Shown here one piece after another: positions 19,994 to 28,560 of a stretch of DNA of 64,000 nucleotides; position 1 is the stretch's first letter, and every line of letters begins with the position of its first letter. The notes beneath the pieces were generated by a model. The model worked only from the letters and a program-made list of their open reading frames with translations. It did no database searches and was not told where the DNA came from. The stretch comes from Bacteroidales bacterium (GTDB lineage Bacteria; Bacteroidota; Bacteroidia; Bacteroidales; UBA932). The translations under genes and the position numbers were made by a program. The stretch is from positions 21,212 through 85,211 of the forward strand of contig JAFPGC010000049.1 of the NCBI GenBank assembly GCA_017423025.1, in the 5' to 3' direction.

Positions 19994-21295
19994 TCAGCCT
20001 TTGGGATAATACTTTGGCCAGCAGGCTTCTAGATAAGCTTTGAGGACGTTCTCGTGCTTGTTTTCGGCAGGTTCGTAGAATACTTTTCCCTTCAGGGCGT
20101 CGGGCATGAATTCCATATCGGCAAAGTGTCCCGGATAATCGTGGGCATATTTGTAACCATCGGAATAATTCAAGTCCTTCATGAGCTGGGTAGGCGCATT
20201 GCGGATGGGGAGGGGGACCGGCTGGTTACCGGAATTCTTCACCTCGGCCAGGGCCTTTTCAATGGCCAGATACGAAGCATTGCTCTTGGGAGAGGAGGCC
20301 AGGTACACCGTGGTTTCGGCCAGGGGAATCCTTCCTTCCGGCATGCCGATCTTGGACACCACTTCGAAGCAGGCGTTAGCCAGTAAAAGGGCATTGGGAT
20401 TGGCCAGGCCCACATCTTCAGAGGCACTCAGGCACAGGCGGCGGGCAATGAAAAGGGGATCTTCTCCTCCGTCAATCATCCTCGCCAAATAATAGATGGC
20501 CGCATTGGGATCGCTCCCGCGAATGCTCTTGATAAAGGCCGATATAATATCGTAGTGCATCTCGCCATCCTTGTCATAGATGGCCATGTTTTCCTGGATA
20601 GAGGCCGTTACAGTCTCGTTGTCTATGACGATGGGCTTCTTGCCGGCCTGGGCATCCACCACCAGCTCAAGAACGTTGAGAAGCTTGCGGGCATCTCCGC
20701 CGCTGTAACGCATCAGCGCTTCACTCTCCCTAACTTCAATGGGTTTGTCCTTGAGCAGTACATCCTCATGGATAGCCCGGTCCAGAAGCGTTTGCAAATC
20801 ACTCTTTTCCAAAGACTTGAGCACAAAAACCTGGCAGCGGGACAGCAGGGGAGTAATGACCTCAAAGGAAGGATTTTCCGTAGTGGCGCCCACCAGCACG
20901 ATGGTTCCGTTCTCTACGGCGCCCAGCAAGGCATCCTGCTGGGCCTTGTTGAAGCGGTGGATCTCATCGATAAACAGGATGGGAGCGCCTTTCTGGCGAA
21001 ACAGGCCACTGGCCTTGGCCTTATCAAAGACCTCACGCACATCCTTTACCCCGGCCGTAACGGCACTGAGGGTATAGAAATCGCGGTCCAGGGTTTCGGC
21101 TATGATATGGGCCAGGGTAGTCTTACCCACACCGGGAGGCCCCCAGAGAATAAAGGAACTCAGGTTCCCACTCTCTATCATCTTCCGCAGGATGCAGCCT
21201 TGTCCTACCAGATGACGCTGGCCCACATACTGGTCCAGCGTCCTGGGTCTCATCCGCTCGGGGAGCGGAGGCAGCATCACGGATGAAGCAGACAT
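19994..21295 (-). CDS. rarA: Replication-associated recombination ATPase RarA (MgsA)
   Basis: AAA+ ATPase that acts at stalled replication forks, related to RuvB and clamp loaders. 433 residues. N-terminal PLPERMRPRTLDQYVGQ box, Walker A GPPGVGKTT near 52, Walker B FIDEIHRFN near 105, sensor 1 GATTENPSFE near 135, then the C-terminal tetramerisation region (KSIRGSDPNAAIYYLARMI). The YSGGDARKLLN motif is sensor 2. Its ATG directly follows the stop of the upstream GNAT-like gene without a gap, so the two are coupled. Confidence 0.95.
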   Translation of the reverse strand: MSASSVMLPPLPERMRPRTLDQYVGQRHLVGQGCILRKMIESGNLSSFILWGPPGVGKTTLAHIIAETLDRDFYTLSAVTAGVKDVREVFDKAKASGLFRQKGAPILFIDEIHRFNKAQQDALLGAVENGTIVLVGATTENPSFEVITPLLSRCQVFVLKSLEKSDLQTLLDRAIHEDVLLKDKPIEVRESEALMRYSGGDARKLLNVLELVVDAQAGKKPIVIDNETVTASIQENMAIYDKDGEMHYDIISAFIKSIRGSDPNAAIYYLARMIDGGEDPLFIARRLCLSASEDVGLANPNALLLANACFEVVSKIGMPEGRIPLAETTVYLASSPKSNASYLAIEKALAEVKNSGNQPVPLPIRNAPTQLMKDLNYSDGYKYAHDYPGHFADMEFMPDALKGKVFYEPAENKHENVLKAYLEACWPKYYPKG

Positions 21296-22426
21296 TTAAA
21301 TCTCTTTGGTAAAGACGCGGCGACGGCGTTTAAATTCCTTATCGTAGGCGTTCCAGATATTCTGGACACTGGCATTGCTTTCCATCTCGGCGTTGGATTC
21401 TCCGTACTTGAAACCGCCTTTCTGAAGGTTGGGAATAATCTCGTTGAACAGCAGGGCGTGAACGCCTTTGTTGCGCCACTCGGGTTCCACTGCAATCATG
21501 AGCAGTTCCAGGGCCTCCTCGTATTTGAAATACATGGATTTGAGCAGGTACCACCAGCCCAGGGGGAACATATAACCCCGGCCTTTCTGAACGGCACGCG
21601 CAATGGAAGGCATGGTAAGGGCCACGGCTACCAGTTTGCCGTCCGGATCTTCAACCAGAGTAATGAACTTGGGATCCAAAAGACCCAGATACATCTTTAT
21701 ATAGCTTTCAATCACTTCCGGAGGAAGGACCGTAAAGTCATACAACTGGCTATATGTACGGTTGATGAGGTCAAAAACCTTTTGTCCGTAATTCTCTTTA
21801 TAGACTTCCCTCTTGGTAATCTTGCGGATGTGCAGGCCATAACGCTCCCGAAGCATCTTGGAAGCACGGACCACTTTATCCGGAACCGTTTCGGGAACAA
21901 AGATACGCAGCTCCAGCCAGTCGTTGGCCTTGGCCAGCCCCAATGCCTCGAAATGTTTGGCGTAATAGGGGTAATTGAACTTGAGGGCGAAGGAAGAAAT
22001 ATCGTCAAAACCTTCCACCACACAACCTTCGCTGTCAAAATCCGTGAAGCCCAGGGGACCGCTGATCTGATTCATTCCGTTCTCCTTGCCAAAGGCTATC
22101 ACTGCCTCAATCAAGGCCTTGGAGACCTCCATGTCGTCAATGAAGTCTATCCAGCCAAAACGGACCTCGGAGTGGTTCCAGTCCCGGTTGGCTATCTCAT
22201 TGATGATGGCAATGACACGGCCGGCCACCTTCCCATCCTTGTAAGCCAGGAACTTTCGGGACTTGCAATACTTGCCCATAGGGTTCTTGTCCATATCCAG
22301 GGCGGACAACTCGTCCATATAGATATTGGGAACATAATACGGGCAATCCTTATATAGGTCCAGGGGGAACTTGATAAAAGTCTTGAGTTCCGCCTTGGTT
22401 TCAACAGTCTTGATGCTTACCGGCAT
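21296..22426 (-). CDS. GNAT-like acetyltransferase-fold protein of unknown substrate
   Basis: 376 residues, soluble. The C-terminal half has the GNAT-like segment LLMIAVEPEWRNKGVHALLFNEII near 310 (R-N-K-G-V-H-A in place of the acetyl-CoA Q/RxxGxG/A loop). N-terminal part has a second GNAT-like region (FLAYKDGKVAGRVIAIINE). Similar two-lobed proteins are common in Bacteroidetes and annotated only as hypothetical or GNAT. Own promoter at 22457-22464; transcribed together with rarA. Function unknown. Confidence 0.75.
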   Translation of the reverse strand: MPVSIKTVETKAELKTFIKFPLDLYKDCPYYVPNIYMDELSALDMDKNPMGKYCKSRKFLAYKDGKVAGRVIAIINEIANRDWNHSEVRFGWIDFIDDMEVSKALIEAVIAFGKENGMNQISGPLGFTDFDSEGCVVEGFDDISSFALKFNYPYYAKHFEALGLAKANDWLELRIFVPETVPDKVVRASKMLRERYGLHIRKITKREVYKENYGQKVFDLINRTYSQLYDFTVLPPEVIESYIKMYLGLLDPKFITLVEDPDGKLVAVALTMPSIARAVQKGRGYMFPLGWWYLLKSMYFKYEEALELLMIAVEPEWRNKGVHALLFNEIIPNLQKGGFKYGESNAEMESNASVQNIWNAYDKEFKRRRRVFTKEI

Positions 22427-22456
22427 ATATTTCAGTTAAGGTTATAATACAAGATA

Positions 22457-22464
22457 CAAATATA
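22457..22464 (-). promoter_or_regulatory. -7 promoter element for the GNAT-like gene and rarA
   Basis: TATATTTG on the minus strand, about 31 bp upstream of the ATG at 22426. Confidence 0.6.
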
Positions 22465-22474
22465 ACACTTTTTA

Positions 22475-22502
22475 ACAAAAAACGCACCGGAAATCCGGTG
22501 CG
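22475..22502 (-). terminator. Intrinsic terminator of the gene at 22516-23292
   Basis: CGCACCGG-ATTT-CCGGTGCG (minus strand), 8-bp perfect stem followed by TTTTTTGTT. The terminator lies just upstream of the next promoter. Confidence 0.85.
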
Positions 22503-22515
22503 GGAAAAAGCTTGA

Positions 22516-23292
22516 TTATAACAAATTGAAGAACACGGTAATTCTGAGCAGGGGAAGCACCGGCCATTTTGCGGCGCGGTCCACCCAGCCTTTATCCCAC
22601 TGCCGGCCTGCCGGGCTAACCAGGTTGTTGCTGCTCAAAATCACGGGCGTTCCCGCAGGATTGTTCACGTAATTGTACGTCTGTACCGGAAGGCCTCCTG
22701 TTATAAGAACGCCCAAATCGGCGCTTACACTCACGCGTTTAGACGGATTCACAGCCCTGCCGTAGCCCAGCCCGACATAGGGGACCCAGTGCTTCAGCTG
22801 GGCATCGGCCCTCACATAGGCATCGGCATCCGTACTGAAGGAGGCGCCCCGGTATGTAAAAGTACGGGTGGCCCGGTCTTCCACTTCGATGGAATCATCG
22901 AGATAAGCCTCCCAGTGAATGAACTTCCCGGGACCGGCAAAGACACCGGCCGTAAAGCGGAAGGAGGTATTCCTACCCGGATAAAAATCCAGAAGAATCT
23001 TGCCGGTTCCTCCTTTCCAAAAAGTAAACGATGCAGGGAAAGGGACCAGTTCCACGTCTTCAAAAACATAATCCGTGTCGATCCATTTGGTGAAGGTATA
23101 GGGGAAAACGGAATAGCCGGCCCTCAATTGTACGAAAGGGGAGGCGCAGACAGCCAGATCTACTCCCAGACCATCCACTCCCACATTCACACCCAGGGAA
23201 AGATGGTTGAAGAGCTGTTTGTCCTGGGCCTTGCCGTTGGCACAAACCAGGGTGAGGAGAGCAATGGCTCCGGCTATCCAAGGGCGCTTCAT
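22516..23292 (-). CDS. Probable outer-membrane beta-barrel protein of unknown function
   Basis: 258 residues with a signal peptide (MKRPWIAGAIALLTLVCANGKAQ). The mature part has repeated barrel-like strands: LSLGVNVGVDGLGVDLAV, FVQLRAGYSVF, SFRFTAGVFAG, VPYVGLGYGRA, VSVSADLGVLI and a C-terminal LLRITVFFNLL ending in aromatic/leucine residues as outer-membrane proteins do. No named family recognised. It starts 3 bp after the stop of the antiporter gene and ends at a strong terminator, so it is the last gene of a two-gene unit. Confidence 0.75.
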   Translation of the reverse strand: MKRPWIAGAIALLTLVCANGKAQDKQLFNHLSLGVNVGVDGLGVDLAVCASPFVQLRAGYSVFPYTFTKWIDTDYVFEDVELVPFPASFTFWKGGTGKILLDFYPGRNTSFRFTAGVFAGPGKFIHWEAYLDDSIEVEDRATRTFTYRGASFSTDADAYVRADAQLKHWVPYVGLGYGRAVNPSKRVSVSADLGVLITGGLPVQTYNYVNNPAGTPVILSSNNLVSPAGRQWDKGWVDRAAKWPVLPLLRITVFFNLL

Positions 23293-23295
23293 ACT

Positions 23296-24252
23296 CTACA
23301 GATTTACAATCAGATAGGCCATATAAGCCCCCCAGATCAATATCATAAACGCCCCGTCCAGGCGGTCCAGCATATTCTTTTTTCCCACATAGCAGCTGCT
23401 CCAAAGCACAAGCGCACTTACCAACAGAACCCCCATATCCACAAAGGAGATGTCTTCAAAGGACAGGGGATGGATAAGGGCCGATCCTCCCAGGATGAGA
23501 AGTATGTTGAAGATATTGGAGCCGATGATATTACCCAGCGCCAACTGTCCTTTCTTCTTGGCAGCGGCCGCAACGCAGGTGGCGAGTTCAGGCAGGGAAG
23601 TGCCGCCCGCAAGGATGGTGATGGCGATAAACTTGTCGCTTACACCCAAACGGCTTGCAATCTCAGTGGCCGAATCCACAAAAAGGTTTCCGCCAAAGAT
23701 AAGGGCCGCCAGTCCGCCGGCAACCATGAGCAAAGCCCACCCCAGTTTAATACTCTTGGTCTCATCGGCCTTCTCTTCTTTCCCGGCATCCGAAGCAAAG
23801 CTCTGCCACATATAAAGGGCGAAGAGAAGAAGGAGGACCATACCGTCCACCCTTGTTAAACCATCAGTTCCGATACCAAGGATTGTCTTCTTGAAACCCA
23901 ATACAATAAGAAGGACGGTAATGATGATGTTCATAGGGACATCCTTCTTCCGGTTCTCCTGAGTGATGGCCATCGGCAGAAGAATACCGGTTAGGCCCAG
24001 GATGAGCAGGGTATTGAAGATATTGGAGCCCACCACATTGCCCACGGAAATGTCCGCATTGCCGCCGACGGCTCCTATGAAACTCACTACCATCTCGGGG
24101 GCCGATGTACCCATCCCCACAATAGTGAGACCTATCACAAACTCGCTGAGGCCGAAGCGGCGGGCTATGGCCGATGCTCCTTCCACCAGATAATCGGCCC
24201 CGAAGACCACCAGGATCAAGCCCAGTACGAGTATAAGAATCTGTTCTATCAT
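23296..24252 (-). CDS. Calcium/sodium antiporter (CaCA family, YrbG-like)
   Basis: 318-residue inner-membrane exchanger with about ten membrane helices. Two inverted alpha-repeats carry the ion-binding residues: GTSAPEMVVSF ... GNVVGSNIFNTLLILG near 47-88 and GGTSLPELATC ... GNIIGSNIFNILLILG near 210-250. Length and architecture are typical of bacterial YrbG-like proteins. Loop between the halves is short and charged (GKEEKADETK). Own promoter at 24272-24279, divergent to the lipoprotein gene. Confidence 0.92.
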   Translation of the reverse strand: MIEQILILVLGLILVVFGADYLVEGASAIARRFGLSEFVIGLTIVGMGTSAPEMVVSFIGAVGGNADISVGNVVGSNIFNTLLILGLTGILLPMAITQENRKKDVPMNIIITVLLIVLGFKKTILGIGTDGLTRVDGMVLLLLFALYMWQSFASDAGKEEKADETKSIKLGWALLMVAGGLAALIFGGNLFVDSATEIASRLGVSDKFIAITILAGGTSLPELATCVAAAAKKKGQLALGNIIGSNIFNILLILGGSALIHPLSFEDISFVDMGVLLVSALVLWSSCYVGKKNMLDRLDGAFMILIWGAYMAYLIVNL

Positions 24253-24271
24253 TAGTCCGATAATTGCAGTG

Positions 24272-24279
24272 CAAAATTA
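24272..24279 (-). promoter_or_regulatory. -7 promoter element for the antiporter unit
   Basis: TAATTTTG on the minus strand, 20 bp upstream of the ATG at 24252. Confidence 0.55.
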
Positions 24280-24300
24280 GCAATTCTTAGAGAATTTGCC

Positions 24301-24308
24301 TAAATTTG
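24301..24308 (+). promoter_or_regulatory. -7 promoter element for the lipoprotein-M6 protease unit
   Basis: TAAATTTG, 22 bp before the ATG at 24331. No clear -33. Confidence 0.5.
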
Positions 24309-24330
24309 TGAATACAGAAACCAATATTTT

Positions 24331-24786
24331 ATGCATGCCGCATCCATAGGCAAAAGGGGAGGATGGCTCTGGACTCTGTGTCTGCTGCTACTCCTGGGCT
24401 GTGGAGACCCCCAGCCCACACCTCCTGTGCCTCCAGGACCAGAAAAGGAAGATCCCATACTTAAGGTGCAGATTCCCGGCGCCTATGGTATTCCTGGCGG
24501 CAATCAGGTTTACAACGAAGACCGGCATCAACTGTCGGCCATGGAATGTCCGGACGGAACGCTGCTTTTCCGCATCCTGGACCCCGGAGAAAGAAAGGTG
24601 CTCAGCATCCATGGAATCCCGGCCTCGCTGAAGGAAGGAGACCGGATTCCCTTGCATTTCCGCGTGATGGTTAATGGCTATTGCATTCAGTCCGAAAACT
24701 TTACGGATATTCTGGTGCTGAAGTTGTCCAGCAATATGATCTGGCTCAAGAAGGATGAGACCACTTATTTCGTGCTGCAAAGATGA
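24331..24786 (+). CDS. Small lipoprotein of unknown function, paired with M6 protease
   Basis: 151 residues. Lipoprotein signal with lipobox LLLGC (Cys near 24), then a Pro-rich spacer (QPTPPVPPGPEKE) and a small beta-rich domain. No family recognised. It overlaps the metalloprotease gene by 4 bp (ATGA at 24783-24786), so the two products are probably made together. It might be a surface partner, substrate or inhibitor of the protease; the sequence does not say which. Confidence 0.7.
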   Translation: MHAASIGKRGGWLWTLCLLLLLGCGDPQPTPPVPPGPEKEDPILKVQIPGAYGIPGGNQVYNEDRHQLSAMECPDGTLLFRILDPGERKVLSIHGIPASLKEGDRIPLHFRVMVNGYCIQSENFTDILVLKLSSNMIWLKKDETTYFVLQR

Positions 24787-27086
24787 GAAGGGGAGTTCTC
24801 ATATCCTTTGTCATGTTCTTGCAGACAGCCAGTCTTTGGGGGCAGCAAAAACCCATCATCCCCAGCCATGGAGAGGTGCACATACCTGTCGTTCTGGTGG
24901 AGTTTGCCGATGTCTCCATGACTCTGGAAGCCCCTCTGGAGCACTTCCAGAACATGCTTAACCTGCGCGGCTACGATGAAAACGGTGCATCCGGCTCCGT
25001 TCAAGATTATTTCGTAGACAATTCCGAAGGCCGGTTCCGGCCGGTTTTCGATGTTTACGGTCCGGTGAAACTGGATAAGAAAATGGCCTATTACGGCAAA
25101 GACATCATGCTGAACGGCCATCGCATAGACGATACAGCCCCCGAAAAGGCCCTTCTGGAAGCCTGTACCCTACTGGATGAAGAAATCGATTTCTCAGTTT
25201 ATGACCAGGATGAGGACGGCATCATAGACCTCTGCATCTTCTTTTTTGCCGGATACGACCAGGCAGCCGGCGGGGATGCCGATGCCATCTGGTCCCACCA
25301 TTGGAGCATCCAGGACTCCGACGAAGAGGCCGACCGGGAGGCTCTGTTCGATGAACTCAAGCTGGGTTCCTACTTCTGTTCGGCCGAATTGGACGGAAGC
25401 GAAGGCGCCAGCCCCGGCGGTATCGGCATTTGCTGCCACGAACTGGGCCACGCATTGGGGCTTCCTGACTTTTACGACGTCAACGGTGCCGTGGACGGCT
25501 ATGCCGGAGGCCTGTACGACTTTTCCTTAATGTGCCGCGGCCTGTACAACAACGAGGGCCGCACTCCTCCTTATATGAATGCCGTGGAACGTAGCCTGCT
25601 GGGCTGGCAAACGGAGATTCCGGAGCTTCCGGAAGGGGATGTGGTGCTGGGCCCTGTCCAGCATCGCCAGGCCTTCCGCATCTCCACGGCCACGGAAGGG
25701 GAGTACTTCCTCGTGGAAACCCGCGACGGGACCGGCTGGGACTCCCCGATGCCCGAGGGCCTGCTCATCTACCACGTGGACCAGTCGGAGCGGATGGTGG
25801 GGGAGGTATCGGCCCTGGATCTCTGGAAAGACTGGCGCCAGTTCAATGGCGTCAACAATACCGGCGACCATCCCTGCTTCTATATCATCCCTTCTTCCAA
25901 TCCCGCCTCTCTCAATTACGGACAGGCCTACAACGCCGCGTCCCTGGTATTCCCGGGAAGCAGCCGGCAGTATTCCTATGAGCCGGTAGACTGGGAAGGG
26001 GAGTACACGGGTATTCAGCTCACCTGCATTGAGAACGAAAACGGTTTAAGCCGCTTCCGCGTGCTCCGCGATGCCGGAGCCAACGTGAACGGCATAGTAC
26101 GCAATTCGGCCGGCAAGCCTGTGGCCGATGTCGTCATCGGTCTGGAAGGGAGCGACAATACCGTCAAAACGGGCCAGGACGGCTTTTTCCTGCTGCCGAT
26201 GGAAGGGGAGGGCCCCTTCACCCTTACTGCTTCTAAAAACGGCTATCTGGACGCCTCCGTCCCCTTCACCATCAAAGAGGGGACCCGGATGGGCTGCGTG
26301 TTTGTCCAGCTGCAGACTCCCGGCGAGGCGGCCCACACCTCCCTGGAGAAGTATGACCCCGGGAAAACTTCCGGTGCCTTCAGCCAGTCGGTAGCCATCG
26401 GAGCAGTCCGGTTCTCGGCCCAGGAACTCTGCGAACTGGCCGGCCGGCAACTGACCCAGGTAATCTGCTATCCGTACATCACTTCCCAGAATCAGGATGA
26501 CTTAGGCGTCATGTACATCACAGTGGACTTCGGCCCTGTACGCGTTCTCAACAAAAAGGTGGAGAATCCTACGCTGGGCGAGTTCCGCCGCATAGCCGTG
26601 GACCTCACGGAAGAAAACCTCAGAATCCCGGAAGGCATTGATATCTATATAGGTTACGGCTTTGAGAAGGCCGATGACAACTACCCGCTGAGCGTGGTCT
26701 ATCCCGGCAGCCGTGGCAACAGCTACTGGAGCGAATTCTCCCTGGAGCAATCCGGCTGGAACGAGCTCTATTCGGCCTCTCTGGGCCAGTATCTGGACTT
26801 GATGGTAAGCGCCGATGCCGTGGAGGTACCGGCCGCCTCGCTGGACAAGATGGGAACCGTTTGCATCGATCCCGGTAATGGGAACTACCGTGCAGGAGAA
26901 TCCTATACCCCGTCCCTGCTGGTCCCGGAGCACGTCCGCATCCACGAAGTGGAATGGACTTGGGATGGAAAAGCACTCAAAACCACCTCATTCTTTCTGT
27001 CAAAAGGCGTACACCAACTGGAAGCCCGTATACTTTACGAAGACGGACGCCGGGAAAAGCTTCAGATGAAAGTCAAAGTGAATTAG
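24783..27086 (+). CDS. Exported M6-family zinc metalloprotease with carboxypeptidase-regulatory-like domain
   Basis: 767 residues. Signal peptide MRRGVLISFVMFLQTASLWGQQ. Catalytic domain about 30-390 with zinc motif HELGHALGLPD (His219, Glu220, His223, Asp229) and the Met-turn-like LYDFSLMCRG. A carboxypeptidase-regulatory-like domain at about 438-515 (VNGIVRNSAGKPVADVVIGL) is followed by a beta-rich C-terminal region. M6 (immune inhibitor A-type) proteases are secreted endopeptidases. No recognisable type IX sorting domain is seen at the C terminus. Convergent 4-bp overlap with rlmD. Confidence 0.9.
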   Translation: MRRGVLISFVMFLQTASLWGQQKPIIPSHGEVHIPVVLVEFADVSMTLEAPLEHFQNMLNLRGYDENGASGSVQDYFVDNSEGRFRPVFDVYGPVKLDKKMAYYGKDIMLNGHRIDDTAPEKALLEACTLLDEEIDFSVYDQDEDGIIDLCIFFFAGYDQAAGGDADAIWSHHWSIQDSDEEADREALFDELKLGSYFCSAELDGSEGASPGGIGICCHELGHALGLPDFYDVNGAVDGYAGGLYDFSLMCRGLYNNEGRTPPYMNAVERSLLGWQTEIPELPEGDVVLGPVQHRQAFRISTATEGEYFLVETRDGTGWDSPMPEGLLIYHVDQSERMVGEVSALDLWKDWRQFNGVNNTGDHPCFYIIPSSNPASLNYGQAYNAASLVFPGSSRQYSYEPVDWEGEYTGIQLTCIENENGLSRFRVLRDAGANVNGIVRNSAGKPVADVVIGLEGSDNTVKTGQDGFFLLPMEGEGPFTLTASKNGYLDASVPFTIKEGTRMGCVFVQLQTPGEAAHTSLEKYDPGKTSGAFSQSVAIGAVRFSAQELCELAGRQLTQVICYPYITSQNQDDLGVMYITVDFGPVRVLNKKVENPTLGEFRRIAVDLTEENLRIPEGIDIYIGYGFEKADDNYPLSVVYPGSRGNSYWSEFSLEQSGWNELYSASLGQYLDLMVSADAVEVPAASLDKMGTVCIDPGNGNYRAGESYTPSLLVPEHVRIHEVEWTWDGKALKTTSFFLSKGVHQLEARILYEDGRREKLQMKVKVN

Positions 27087-28492
27087 GAACGCCGCTTGAG
27101 GGCGACTACGTTCTCCACGTGCATAGTGTGCGGGAACATATCCACGGGCTGCACGGCCGTAATCTCGTAATCCCGGCACAGAATGGCCAGATCCCGGGCC
27201 TGGGACGCAGGATTGCAACTCACATACACCATACGGCCGGGGGCGGCTTTCAGGATTACCTGGGCCACGTCCGGATGAATACCTGCACGGGGAGGATCCA
27301 GGATAACGACATCCGGCCGGCCATGCTTCTGAATAAAAGCCTCGTTAAGCACGTCCTTCATATCCCCGGCAAAGAAGAGGCAATTCGTAATTCCATTGGC
27401 CTTGGCATTCACCTTGGCATCCTCGATGGCCTCGGGCACATACTCGATGCCGATTACCTTGGAAGCCTTCTTGCTCACAAACTGGGCGATGGTACCTGTA
27501 CCCGTATAAAGGTCATAAACGAGTTCATCTCCGGTAAGGGCCGCGAACTCGCGCGCAACGCTGTATAGGCGGTAAGCCTGGCGCGAATTGGTCTGGTAGA
27601 AGGACTTGGGGCCGATCTTGAAGCGAAGGCCTTCCATTTCCTCGTAAATGGCGTCATCTCCCTTGTACAGGACAGGGGACTGGTCCGATATGGAATCGTT
27701 GAGTTTCTCGTTGATAATGTAATACAGGCTGGTAATCTGGGGGAAAGCCTGGGCTACAGAGTCCAGCAGGGCCTCGCGCTGCTCCTTGTCTTCACGGGCA
27801 AACACCACGATGAGCATGAACTCGCCTTTTTCCGTGCTGCGGACGAACATATTGCGAAAAAAGCCCCGGTTTTCCCGGATATTGTAGAATTCCAGGTTGT
27901 GATCCAGGCAGAACTGCTTGATATGCAGTCGGATAGCGTTGGAGGGCTCCTTCTGCAGGTGGCACTCCTTGATATCCAGTACTTTGTCGAAAAACTTGCC
28001 TACATGGAAGCCCAGACCCACTTTTTCCTGCTCGGAAAGGGCCTCAGGATTCTCGTCTTTGAGGATCCATCGGCTGCAGGAGGCGCTGAATTCCAGCTTG
28101 TTACGATAGTAACGGGTGGCCTCTGAGGGGAGTGTAGGCCTAATTTCAGGCACCTGGAGATGGCCGATGCGCACCAATTGGTCTTCCACCTGCTGCCGCT
28201 TGGCTTCCAGCTGCATCTCATAGGGCAGAGGCTGCCATCGGCAACCGCCACAAACACCAAAATGCTCGCAGAAAGGCTCCAGACGGTGCTCTGAGGGCTT
28301 CACAATGCGCTTGATGAAGCCTTCCATGTAATTTTTCTTCTTCTTGTATACCTGGATGTCTACAATGTCTCCGGGGACGGCGAAGTCCACGAAGACAACC
28401 ATTCCGTCCACGTGCGTCAGGGCTTTGCCTTCGGCAGCCACGGCTTCAATGGTCACGTTCTCCAGCACCAGGTCTATGCGTTTTCTGCTCAT
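27083..28492 (-). CDS. rlmD: 23S rRNA (uracil-C5)-methyltransferase RlmD/RumA family
   Basis: SAM-dependent enzyme making 5-methyluridine in 23S rRNA (or tRNA in some homologues). 469 residues: N-terminal TRAM domain (about 1-65), [4Fe-4S] Cys set CEHFGVCGGC near 82-91 plus a later Cys (IKECHLQ), then a Rossmann methylase domain with YDLYTGTGTIAQF near 325, DPPRAGIHPDV and the catalytic Cys in YVSCNP. Several Bacteroidetes genomes have two or three copies, so the precise target base is uncertain. A hairpin with a T-tract lies directly upstream of the start. Confidence 0.92.
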   Translation of the reverse strand: MSRKRIDLVLENVTIEAVAAEGKALTHVDGMVVFVDFAVPGDIVDIQVYKKKKNYMEGFIKRIVKPSEHRLEPFCEHFGVCGGCRWQPLPYEMQLEAKRQQVEDQLVRIGHLQVPEIRPTLPSEATRYYRNKLEFSASCSRWILKDENPEALSEQEKVGLGFHVGKFFDKVLDIKECHLQKEPSNAIRLHIKQFCLDHNLEFYNIRENRGFFRNMFVRSTEKGEFMLIVVFAREDKEQREALLDSVAQAFPQITSLYYIINEKLNDSISDQSPVLYKGDDAIYEEMEGLRFKIGPKSFYQTNSRQAYRLYSVAREFAALTGDELVYDLYTGTGTIAQFVSKKASKVIGIEYVPEAIEDAKVNAKANGITNCLFFAGDMKDVLNEAFIQKHGRPDVVILDPPRAGIHPDVAQVILKAAPGRMVYVSCNPASQARDLAILCRDYEITAVQPVDMFPHTMHVENVVALKRRS

Positions 28493-28498
28493 CTTCTT

Positions 28499-28535
28499 AC
28501 AAAAATGCCGACAGGGGATTCTCCTTCTATCGGCA
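28499..28535 (-). terminator. Terminator between the acyltransferase gene and rlmD
   Basis: On the minus strand a TGCCGA/TCGGCA stem with an inner AGG/CCT pairing is followed by TTTTTG. It ends only a few bases before the rlmD ATG (28492), so it could act as an attenuator as well as a terminator. Confidence 0.6.
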
Positions 28536-28560
28536 AGTTAACATAATATAAATTGTGTAA

